Shown here piece after piece: positions 55,207 through 64,000 of a DNA stretch of 64,000 bases. Within the stretch, counting starts at the first letter, position 1, and each line of letters starts with the position of its first letter. The position numbers were made by a program, and so were the translations under genes. Under the pieces are notes generated by a model. It was not told where the DNA came from. It worked only from the letters and a program-made list of their open reading frames with translations, and ran no database searches. Source of the DNA: Papaver somniferum (taxonomy: Eukaryota; Streptophyta; Magnoliopsida; Ranunculales; Papaveraceae); contig NC_039364.1 in NCBI RefSeq assembly GCF_003573695.1, positions 229,936,784 to 230,000,783 of the forward strand, written 5' to 3'.

Positions 55207-56597
55207 AATTCCCCCACACTTAGACTTTGCTAGTCCTCGAGCAAATCAAACAAAATAATTCTAAAACATACATACAACTCTGTGTCTTCGAGGCTACGGT
55301 CACACTTAACACGTATAACAAGCCTTTGAACCCCTAGGTGTCCCTAGTGGACGAATTTTAGTCTCGTGAAGGTCTACAAGAGGTGTACCTACAAAACCTT
55401 TTATCCAACTACCTATGAAGAATCTATGAACGAATCCAAAATGACTACGGGAGGAGGCACCTTGATGCAAATTCAATTCATATATAAGTAAATAAATCTC
55501 TACTTAGAAAGTCGAACAAACCACAATACTAGGAATATAACTAACCACAATCATATATGAATAGATTAAGAAGATGGATATAAAGGTAGATGTTTGCGAA
55601 TGTTGACTAAAGTGATCGATGTTTCCCATATCTGTCTAAAGGTCACCGCCAAGATGAACCTATGAATCCTAATGGATTGAGATACTGGTCTGAATTCTAG
55701 TATCAACACAACTGGCATATACAAGGGAACCAATGGTTGATAATCTTAATTCTAGATCAATTCAACAGGCATATACAAGGGAACCAGCGATCGATTTTAT
55801 TGAACAATAATAATATTTTTTTTTAATTGACAACATGATTAGGTTTTTTGGATCCAAGTGCATGCTTCTTGTCAGCATATTACATGGTAATTCCCATGGA
55901 TCCTGCGTTCCACGCTTTCTTAGGCGACGGAGACAGGGAGAACACACACATATTGCATCAAAGTGTCATATTTTTTTTGTATATACACCAGTTGGTCTAA
56001 TTGGTCTTGTCTTTTTTCCTTTTCTTAGTAACTCAATCACTTTATTTCATCCTAACAGCAATAACAATTCGATGTTAGTGACCCACCAAATCACTTAGTT
56101 AAACAAGAAAATATTACAAAAATAAAAACTGAAAGTGATATGGTGACATTCTGAGATATGGTAACAACTATCATGTCATTTGTAGTTCATGAGCTATGCC
56201 CTTCCTTTTAGTTAATGGATTCCTCAACTCCTGCAATCAAGATGGTCCCATCCACTTATATTGGTAGTGTCATCCTAAAGGCACAAGTTTCCAGATTTTG
56301 GAGTTTATCAAGCAATTTTTTTCTTTTTTCTATTTTTCTATTTCTTTTTTACTAAAGGCATAAAACTACAAACATATAAATTCCCCCCTACACTTAAACT
56401 TTACATTGTCCTCAATGTAAAATTTAGTCATTCAAAGTAAAGTTCAAGGTGGGAAATTCCGCAAATGATATGCAAAAAAACAAAGATAAAATGCTGAAAA
56501 ATAAAAAGATAAAAATAAAGATACAAAACCGATGGGTTGCCTCCTATTTAGCGTTTGGTTTAAAGTCGTTAGCTCGACTTTCATCTCCTTTGCATTC
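55207..56597 (-). other. 3' non-coding region of the gag-protease element
   Basis: Holds the polypurine tract (55207-55222), the conserved block 55321-55398, a second polypurine-tract-like site (TAGGGGGGAA on the minus strand, 56380-56391) with ACATTGAGGACAATGT (56403-56418), and a short frame reading VELTTLNQTLNRRQPIG (about 56525-56580), which normally follows integrase in this lineage. Confidence 0.65.
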
Positions 56598-57647
56598 TTA
56601 GCCAGCGTCAGTTTCCTCCACAGCAAAACATGAGTGCACATCACTCGGGTATCTCATCACCTCAAAGAAGTTGAAGCGAACGACCTCTCCATCAAATTCC
56701 ATTGTCAAGGTACCTTCATATACATCTATCTTTGTTCTAGTGGTTCTCATAAATGGTCTACCCAACATCAAAGGTGTGGACGAGGATGAGTTTTCATCAC
56801 TCATATCAAGAACATAGAAGTCGACAGGAAATATAAGCTCATTAACCTACACCAAAACATTTTCAACAACCCCTTTCGGGTAGACATTAGATCTATCGGC
56901 AAGTTGAATAACTATGTTGGTACTTTTGAGAGGACCAAGATTTAAAGATTCATAAACTGAAGCAGGAATGACACTAATAGATTCTCCTAAATCTAGCAAA
57001 GCTTTTGTAAACCTTGTTTTACCAATTGTGCAAGGAATAGTAAAACTGCCGGGGTCTTTCAATTTAGGTGGAAGTTTCTTTTGAAGATATGCCGAAGCAC
57101 TCTCCCCCACACTCATTACCTCATTACCGGTCAATTTGTGCTTGTTAGTGCACAATTCCTTCAAGAACTTTGCATAGCTGGGAACCTGCCTTATCGCCTC
57201 AATTAATGGAATTTTCACTTCTATCTTCTTGAAGATTTCCCAAATCTCTTTGTCCAACGTCTCTTTCTTTGACTTTGCAAACCTGCTAGGAAAAGGTGGA
57301 GGAGTAACGTAAGTAGAAAAAAGAGGTTTAGAGTTAGAATTAGTTACCGAATCATTCTTTTTAGGGGCTGCTTCGTCCACTTCTTTCTCTAAATCACGTT
57401 CATGTGACTCCGGTGATGTTGTCGGTTTCTCTACTTGTTTCCCACTTCGTAGTTCAATTGCACTGACATTATCCCTATGATTCAATGGTTGCGAATGAAG
57501 TTTTCCAGCTGCTTGTGCTTCTAATTTGCTCACGGTATTATCTAGTTGACCCATTTGTGTACGGATGTCCTTCATATCCATCCCTGCCTTTTGCTTATCT
57601 TGCGCCATTGTGTTGAGAATGAGATTCAACTTGTCATCTATACTCAT
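56598..57647 (-). pseudogene. Aspartic protease of the gag-protease element
   Basis: 56847-57647 (266 codons) has SAIELRSGKQVE, KVEIKIPLIEAI-like spacing, LKELCTNKHKL and the protease start FTKALLDLGESISVIPASV, with Leu-Gly in place of the usual Asp-Ser/Thr-Gly context, as in the other Athila copy. 56598-56804 continues with PLMLGRPFMRTTRTKIDV and VRFNFFEVMRYPSDVHSC. After EETDAG the frame ends; no RT follows. A stop near 56846 separates the two frames. Confidence 0.8.
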
Positions 57648-57651
57648 GCCT

Positions 57652-58640
57652 TTAGCTTCTTGTTGGGCCTTTGCAATAATTGGTACGCACCTTGTTGATT
57701 AAAAGAAGGATTAGAGACTGCAGCTTGCTTGTTGGCGTAGATGAAATTAGGATGATCTCTCCAACGCGGATTATATGTGCTGGAATAAGGATCTTATCTT
57801 GGACGTTGCTGATTTTGGTACATGGCACTAGCTTGCTCAACTTCTTCAGTGTATGATGGTATTACAACCGCTGCTATTTGTTGCATCATCCTCTCCATGT
57901 TACCAATCCTATATTCCAAATGTGAAGAATCACCAACTTCATTCACTTTCCTTACCATTGGTTCATCTCGAGTATAGAATTGTTGAGTGTTCGCAGCCAT
58001 ATTCTCCAACAACTTGTAGCTTACGCAATGGTTTTGTTGGTAAGTGCACAACCACTTGCGGCATCAATCAAATTTCTATCATTAGAAAGCAACCCCTCGT
58101 AGAAGTATTGAATAACGAGTTGATCGCTAATTTGATGGTGTGGACAGCTAGCTAAAAGCTTCCTGTAGCGCTCCCAATACTCATAGAGAGTCTATCCGGG
58201 TACTTTCCTAATACCACATATCTCCTTGCGAATCACTTCTTCTTTTGATGCTGGAAAATACTTCTCAAGGAACAACTTCTTCATTCCATTCCATGTGGTT
58301 ATACTTCCATAGGGTAAGCAAATAACCACTCTCTTGCAGCATCTATAAGGGAGAAAGGAAACGTTGGTCATCATAGCCATATCAACATCTGAGGTTGCTT
58401 GCTTCATACTAGTCACAACATGATGGAATTGTTTTAAGTGACGATTAGGATCCTCTCCCGCTAAACCTTTGAATTTGGGCAGCAATTGAATTAATTGCGG
58501 CTTCAACTCAATGGTTCCATTAAGCTGAATACATAAAGGCAGCTGGTCAATGTTTGGAGAAGTGAGCTCCTTGAGTGTTCTTGGAGCAGGTGGTCAACCT
58601 CCCATTGTGTTGTCTTCCTCTTTGTCCGAGTCCGAAAATT
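57652..58640 (-). pseudogene. gag: Gag of the gag-protease element
   Basis: A possible ATG lies near 58603. 58192-58506 carries QLLPKFKGLAGEDPNRHLKQ, CLPYGSITTWNGMKKLFLEK and YFPASKEEVIRKE, the core of an Athila-type gag. After a TAG near 58195 the frame resumes with LYEYWERYRKLLASCPHH (58110-58190) and reaches a Gln-rich linker (57794-58051). Several stops and frame changes make it non-functional. Confidence 0.8.
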
Positions 58641-58706
58641 CACTTGGTGTAGAACTACGAGGAAGTGGAGTATTCACTGCTCGAATGAAGTCTTTTAGTA
58701 AGGTGC

Positions 58707-59170
58707 CACTACACCATTTCCAGGATTTTGTCACAGGCTATACCTGTTACTTATTGAATTTGTAACAGATATAATCTGTTACAAATAGGCCGTTATTAAT
58801 AATTGTGATGGTGTTTTGTAACGGTTTTATCTGTGACAAGATCCCGACACAGTCACATATAAACAGCGTTACAATAATTAATAGTCACAATTGACCTAAT
58901 TTTAGGATTGCGACACGTGGCTCATTTGTCACGAAAATTGTAACAATTTTAGGCGTGAGTATATTATTGCAACGATTCGCTTGAGGACACTGTCTTCTTG
59001 TTGTAACGGTTACAATAACACCTATAAGTGCTACCTATTGCTTGTAACAAATCTTTTAGTAACACATGTCGTCCTCCTATATGAGCACTCAGATGATGAC
59101 ACATGTTCTTTTTAACTAACACTTTTTGTAGCAATTATTTCCGTGACAATTCTTTAAATTACAGTTTAAA
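58707..59170. mobile_element. CACTA-like transposon end with TGTAAC-type subterminal motifs
   Basis: Starts CACTACACCATTTCCAGG, then carries many TTGTAAC / GTTACAA motifs in both orientations (near 58757, 58780, 58820, 58868, 58940, 59015, 59045). CACTA elements begin CACT(A/G) and have such subterminal motif arrays. It interrupts the gag leader of the gypsy element. The opposite end was not found, so length, TSD and completeness are unknown. Confidence 0.5.
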
Positions 59171-61201
59171 AAATGCATAGTCCAGATCCATTATAACGGA
59201 CCTGGACTTTCAGTTTACAGGCCTGCGACACAATTTATCCTGAAACACAGGCCTGCGACACACATTTCAATACTCATACATACATTGCGAAACACAAGCA
59301 CCAAGGTCTACTCATTATGATACTTACAACCAAAAAAATTATTTTATTCATAACAAAATTTAACCAAGCACAATTCAAAGCCAACACTTTGTGAGCTGCA
59401 ACCAAGTAAAAACAAGCTTAACTTAATTAATATACAATGAGGTGAGAAGTTGCAAGAGAATAAAAATATACAAATGAATCAATAAGATTTGTTATCATAC
59501 CATTTAAGGCGAGCATAGACAAAGTTATCATTTCAAGTAATTCCAGCATTGGAATCAAACACGCATGACCTACAAATAATAAAAATTGTACACGTTAATG
59601 ACAAGTTTTGGAGTTTCATGGATCAAGAGAGGAGTGGAAAGAAAAACAGAATAAAGAAATGTAAAGAACTACATTATTATCGATCTATCTTCACAAACTC
59701 CAAATTACAACTTAGCTATATAAAGAAAAACATAGAATAAGTGGCGTTCCACTTTACATGACTCCCACTTCCTAAGGTGTAGGTAAACAGACTCAACATT
59801 AACACCTACAGTTCTTCACGTCCTGTAAAAAATAAAGACTAAAACTAATTCAACACTTCAGTTCTATAAATGTAGTTATAGCACTACTAACTTGCCAGAT
59901 TTTTGTACTCACACGAACTACCTTTGTTATATGACTTGCAACGAATACAAGAACTTCATCTCATAACAATTGAAAGTTGGATACTCAATTCAAAAGTTAA
60001 ACACCATGGATTTGATTAAAAATTCAAGGAAGTAAAATTCAGAAAATGGAGAACATTACAAGAAAAAGGAAGTAAACTGAAAGTTGGTCAGCAGAAATAC
60101 CTAAAGAGCACAATCAAGATCAAGAACTGATCCACCTAGTTTTGTCTTTGACTGCACCAAAAGAGATAAAGTGAGGAGTCGAAACACCGTATATTTGACT
60201 AAAAATTCAAGGAATGATTGAATTTAGAAAAATAGGTAACATTGCAAGAAAGTGAAAAGAAAAGGTTAGTAAACATACTTAAAGAGCACAACCAAGATCA
60301 AGAATGTATGCACCTAGATTTTCTTTGGCTGCACCAAAACAGAGCAAGTAGAAGTTAAAAAAAAAAATTGAACCAGACACGCACACCCAAAATTTTAAGA
60401 GTTGGAATGAGTTTTCTAATCTCTTCACACCTTTTCGACTCCAGCGAGTAACCCAATGAAGACTTTCGGTGTAAGAACATCTAGACTTGAAATAGTTGCA
60501 CGACTCACAAAGGTTATTGACACTCTTTTATGTAGAGAGCGAATCCCATATAAGAAATTCGAAGTAGTCTTGCCTCAGTAGGTTATTCGAACTGCAGCTT
60601 TTTACATCGAGGAATCTTCACAAAAACAGAATAAAAAGAATCAACAAACTTGAATGAAAGAATAACAATAGGATTCTAACAACAAGAAGTTATGAATAGA
60701 CAAAAGTGATTGAAGCTAATGTTAAGGAAATAAGAAGGGCAAAAGGAGGATTTACATTTGCAGAGAACAACATGACCACGAACAATCAACATATGGGAAA
60801 AAGGAGGATTTACTTGAAATAGTTGGAAGCATCGCACTAATCAACATACCAATTGATTGACATTCATTACGAAAATCCCAAAAAAGTCGAATGGATTCAC
60901 AAATTTACTATCTTTGCTCAGCACTTAGATTGTGTTTCTTACAATTGTATGAAAAAAGTCTAATGGATTCACAAATTTACCATCTATACGTTGCAGGAAG
61001 ACTGTGTTTCTTACAGTTCTATGAAAAAAGTTTATCAGTCAACAAAATTTGAACCTTTGGGGGTGATATAATGAAATTTAACTTTTCTCCCTTGATATTA
61101 ATAATTAGAAATTACACATTCAAAAACAAAGAAATCAAAACACGTCTCAACTTCCAGCTACGATTTGCAATAAAACAAATTTAGAAAGAAAAAATAATTA
61201 C
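59171..61201. other. AT-rich stretch with local tandem duplications, no clear gene
   Basis: 59998-60355 is two diverged tandem units of about 180 bp (both with AAAAATTCAAGGAA and CTAAAGAGCACAA(T/C)CAAGATCAAG). 60887-61030 is two tandem units of about 70 bp (TGGATTCACAAATTTAC). A frame reading RLEIVARLTKVIDTLL at about 60480-60570 might be a captured exon of unknown origin. It may be the interior of the CACTA-like element. Confidence 0.45.
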
Positions 61202-61579
61202 CTCAATGAGTGGATCTCTTCCAACAATAAAAAAGACTTCCTCTGCCAGAATTCTTATGAATTTAGCATGAGGGTCATATAGTTCTAGCATACACGATGA
61301 CCAAATCCTAACATATGAGCTGCGGCAGCAATAGTCGGTGCCTATATGTACACATGACCATTAACACTAGGTGGAATACCACGAAAGTACAAGTTAAAAC
61401 ACCCAAAAGTAATGTTGCATTAATAATCAAAACTTGTGGTTAAACACCCTTATTAGGCAGAAGATAAAACAAAACATGACAAGAGGTAGAAAGTATAAAG
61501 AACAAAACAAATATACCTTTCCAAGTATATGTGCGATTTGTGTATCCCTCACTTGTTTTGAATTGTAGAGATCTTGACC
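61202..61579 (-). pseudogene. Captured exons of a citrate synthase gene (peroxisomal plant type)
   Basis: Exon 61517-61579 (minus; after an AG acceptor, before a GT donor) reads GQDLYNSKQVRDTQIAHIL then GK. Exon 61202-61341 (minus) starts APTIAAAAHM, then GFGHRV, a TAG, NY, a 2-bp shift and DPHAKFIRILAEEVFFIVG then RDPLIE before a GT donor. The QVRD..ILGK-APTIAAAA junction and the GFGHRVY..DP..K..A..V segment with the active-site His are characteristic of plant citrate synthases of the CSY2/3 type. The part between APTIAAAA and GFGHRV (well over 100 residues in the enzyme) is absent. A broken fragment, possibly carried by the adjacent transposon. Confidence 0.8.
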
Positions 61580-61667
61580 CTGCTTTCAAAAGAAATGATT
61601 TAACATCTTGGAATTGGTCATACGAGTTAAAAATTTACATTTTATTTGACTTGCAATGAATAACATA

Positions 61668-61940
61668 CGAAAATGACCAGACTACCCTTATCAAAAATAA
61701 GTAAAGTAGATATTACAGACTGTGAAAATGACTATTTCACCCTTACTGGAAATAAGTGCAATAAATATTATGAAGACTGTCAAAATGACCAGACTATCTT
61801 TATCGGAAATAAGTAAAGTGAATATTATAGACAGTGAAAATGACCATCTATCCTTACTGGAAATAGGTGCAATAAATATTTTGGAGACTGTGAAAATGAC
61901 CAGACCACCCTTTTCGGATATGAGTAAAGTAAATATTACA
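61668..61940. repeat. About 60-bp tandem repeat
   Basis: About four and a half units with the pattern GACTGTGAAAATGACCAGAC, CCTTATCGGAAATAAGT, then AAAGTAAATATTA; alternate units are more alike, suggesting a 120-bp higher-order unit. The minus strand stays open through the array (repeating ISSK / LLIS segments) but no protein is inferred. Confidence 0.75.
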
Positions 61941-62033
61941 GCCCATACAATCCTGGTCAACTTCACCATTCAGCCCATAAAATCCTGGTCAGCTTCTACC
62001 TCATGTCCCTTTCCCGATATGCGTAAAATAAAG

Positions 62034-62861
62034 TCATCAGATCTTCACCATTCAGCCCATACAATCCTGGTCAGCTTCTACTTCATGTCCCTTCCAGTGA
62101 ACCATGGCAATAGCACCAGCACCTCTGCCTGACCTTGCCAGAATACTCTCAACATTAACGGAAGCAACCATCAGTCCACTTTCTTGTAGTTTTGACGGAT
62201 GAAATAAAGCCCAATATTCGACCCAAACTCCACCTCCTTGTACAGACTCACAACAACAGTCACTAACCCTTCTCGTCTGAATTTCAGGAACAAACACACC
62301 TCATACATAGCCCACAGATCCATGGCTACTGCAGAACAAGAGCAAGGAAGAACTGTTGGTGTCCTTGCTACCAGAACTGCACAAAATCCCCATCGATACA
62401 TAAGAACCTAATGGCATCATCAACAACACAACTCTCTTCCATTCTTTACTCGAGCCAATGTTAACCCGAAACACCATCAGTACCTAGTATTCATGTCCAG
62501 CTCCTAAAACAACACATAGTCTGTCGAGAACCACCACCACTCATTGTAACCCCTTGTGTAAACACCCACAAAATCCAGCAGCAAAAAATTTAAATGAGCT
62601 TGAAGTGGTGAAGAGAAGTTCATTCAGAACTGTTATCGAACATTTGATGTGCAATGGCTCTGACAATGGAGGGATGGCTTCAGTTGTCTCTCAAAACCCA
62701 CGGCAAACATTCACAAAATCAGGCTAAAACATTTTGACACCTTCTTCTTTCTCGACATCTCAAATCTGTTCAAGACAGCCCAGAATGAACGATCCAGGCA
62801 ACACTTTTCTTGCTCGAATTCTCACGCAAGCCATACATTTAAACCTGCCAATATTTGTACT
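62034..62861 (-). repeat. Truncated LTR fragment related to 53437-54440
   Basis: Nearly the same sequence as 53437-54440, in the same orientation, with a deletion of about 180 bp near 62675. Short extra copies of the CCCATACAATCCTGGTCA segment precede it at 61943-62010. It ends exactly where the TGTTAGAGC repeat begins. Confidence 0.75.
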
Positions 62862-64000
62862 TGTTAGAGCATTGCTCGGTAAACCTCGCATGCGTTGCTA
62901 TCTCAAGCATGTTTGTCAATGTTAGTGATCAAAACTATGAGTCTTGATTTCTAGCCTACATAGCTAAGTCTCGGACTAGGATAAAAAAGTGTAGTTGAGC
63001 TCAAGAACTTCATGGCGATTCAACGACAAATACGAAGATCTATACAAGGAACCGTGGAACTTCATCAACAAAAACGTATGTGGAGACTTGAACTTATATA
63101 TCACTCAAAAGTCTATCTATTCTATCTCCTACTTCTTATGAGGCAAAAGTCGTATGCTATATAGACTATATCATACACACTTGACATTTCGAGCTGAGCA
63201 TTCATTGCTTATCTTTTATCTCGAAATCATGTGTTGGTAAAGCATTTCGCTTTGATCAAGGTTATCTTCACCTAGTGACGAAAGTCATGAAAAGTTTCAA
63301 TCACTTTGAGAATTGCTCTGACGTGAATCGATTTGTGAATAACGGCTACATAGAGTACTCTGAGAATGTCTCAATGATTGAAATGAGAGTTTATATTACA
63401 TAACCATGTATACCTAGAACCGAAGTTTTCGAACTTTGTTGATCAAGAGAAATCAGGAAGATTGTGGAATTGGCTTGCCGAATTTCTACTGGATTTTCCA
63501 AAACTCGTTTGTATGCTAAGTCCGCGAACCCAGTCCGCGAACTGGCAGAAGCTCTCTTTCCGTGAATTTCTGCTGAGTTTGGAAAACTCAACCGATTAAC
63601 TTAAGTCCACGAACTTGTTTGTGAACTTAAGAGGTTATGATCTAAAGATGTTCTTTGAATAAGAAACATTAAATTACTAAGGAATGCTTTATGCAAAACG
63701 TGGCTATAATGTTCATGAGCTGATTCAATCGAATCGAATCATCTTTGTTTCAATTGTGTCTTGTGTAGTTACATAAGATCTCATAACAATTGAACAACTC
63801 TCTAACTAGTTCATTTGAGTCAATTGAACTAGTTATGGTGAAGAAGAATAAGGTTAATATGAAATGCTCATATGGTTAACCTTTTGGGTTACTATGGTGA
63901 ACCATCATGAACGTACATGTTTGCGCATGGTTTTCACGAACCCAGTAAACGTATACCCGAGTGCGTGTGACAAGCTAAGTTTTAGATCTAACGGTTGAGA
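62862..64000 (+). repeat. LTR-like dispersed repeat, copy B
   Basis: Begins TGTTAGAGCATTGCTCGG and matches copy A (436-1290) over at least 600 bp. It continues to the window edge without a coding domain or primer-binding site. Confidence 0.5.

Larger units (their letters stand above)
52374..58706 (-). mobile_element. Athila-lineage gypsy element with gag and protease but no RT, RNase H or integrase
   Basis: In element orientation the right part is gag then protease, directly followed by the non-coding 3' region, a polypurine tract (TAAGTGTGGGGGAATT, minus strand, 55207-55222) and a 3' LTR starting TGATAGGTGTC. The LTR is about 52374-55206. The 3' region shares three blocks with the Athila element at 12969-24846. 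The 5' part is cut off at 58706 by a CACTA-like sequence. A fragment of the same LTR family is at 62034-62861 and may be the remains of its 5' LTR. Confidence 0.75.

Noticed and set aside
61691..61969. 92-codon ORF with repeated ISSK segments
   Set aside because: Translation of the 60-bp tandem repeat.

Overview
This is nuclear DNA from a repeat-rich flowering plant, most likely a eudicot. The evidence is a spliced sulfate-transporter gene with GT-AG introns, plant-type Ty3/gypsy and Ty1/copia retrotransposons with tRNA primer sites, several plant DNA-transposon types, and gene remnants of plant families (plant mobile domain, berberine-bridge-enzyme-like, hydroxypyruvate/hydroxyphenylpyruvate reductase, citrate synthase). 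The species cannot be fixed from the sequence alone. Only one clearly intact host gene is present: a SULTR3-type transporter in 11 exons, 30334-33745 (+), predicted 655 aa. Everything around it is mobile DNA or decayed genes.

Layout. 1-2.7 kb: retroelement remnants and repeats. 2.7-6.9 kb: a plant-mobile-domain (PMD) gene broken by six in-frame stops without a frameshift in the long exon. 7.9-9.1 kb: a complete non-autonomous hAT element (8-bp target duplication). 10.5-10.9 kb: a fragment of a 2-hydroxyacid dehydrogenase gene (-). 11.4-24.9 kb: a TIR element split by a complete 11.9-kb Athila-type gypsy element (12969-24846; TSD GGAAG; LTRs about 1% different) whose gag-pol is nevertheless broken. 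25.1-26.8 kb: a TIR-like element with nine copies of a palindrome at its two ends and a small CCHC plus GRF-like zinc-finger gene in the middle. 30.2-33.7 kb: SULTR3 gene. 34.2-35.0 kb: a 387-bp tandem duplication. 35.1-45.0 kb: an old copia element (-; TSD TTTTC; LTRs about 7% different) interrupted in its RNase H region by a young CRM-like gypsy element (-; 35712-41034; TSD ATTAG). 45.5-46.6 kb: a TIR element with a 45-bp minisatellite. 47.3-48.5 kb: a BBE-like pseudogene. 48.6-52.2 kb: a PIF/Harbinger-type element with two convergent genes, a Myb/SANT-like ORF and a second PMD gene, each driven from a near-identical promoter just inside its TIR. 52.4-58.7 kb: an Athila-lineage element (-) that keeps gag and protease but lacks reverse transcriptase, RNase H and integrase. 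58.7-61.9 kb: a CACTA-like end followed by repeats and captured citrate synthase exons. 62.0-64.0 kb: an LTR fragment and a second copy of the LTR-like repeat found near the left edge.

The two most unusual objects are the 3.5-kb Harbinger-like element with symmetric promoters and a PMD cargo, and the 1.8-kb element built from palindrome clusters around a zinc-finger gene. Family calls rest on motifs read by eye; no database search was made. Percent differences are hand counts.
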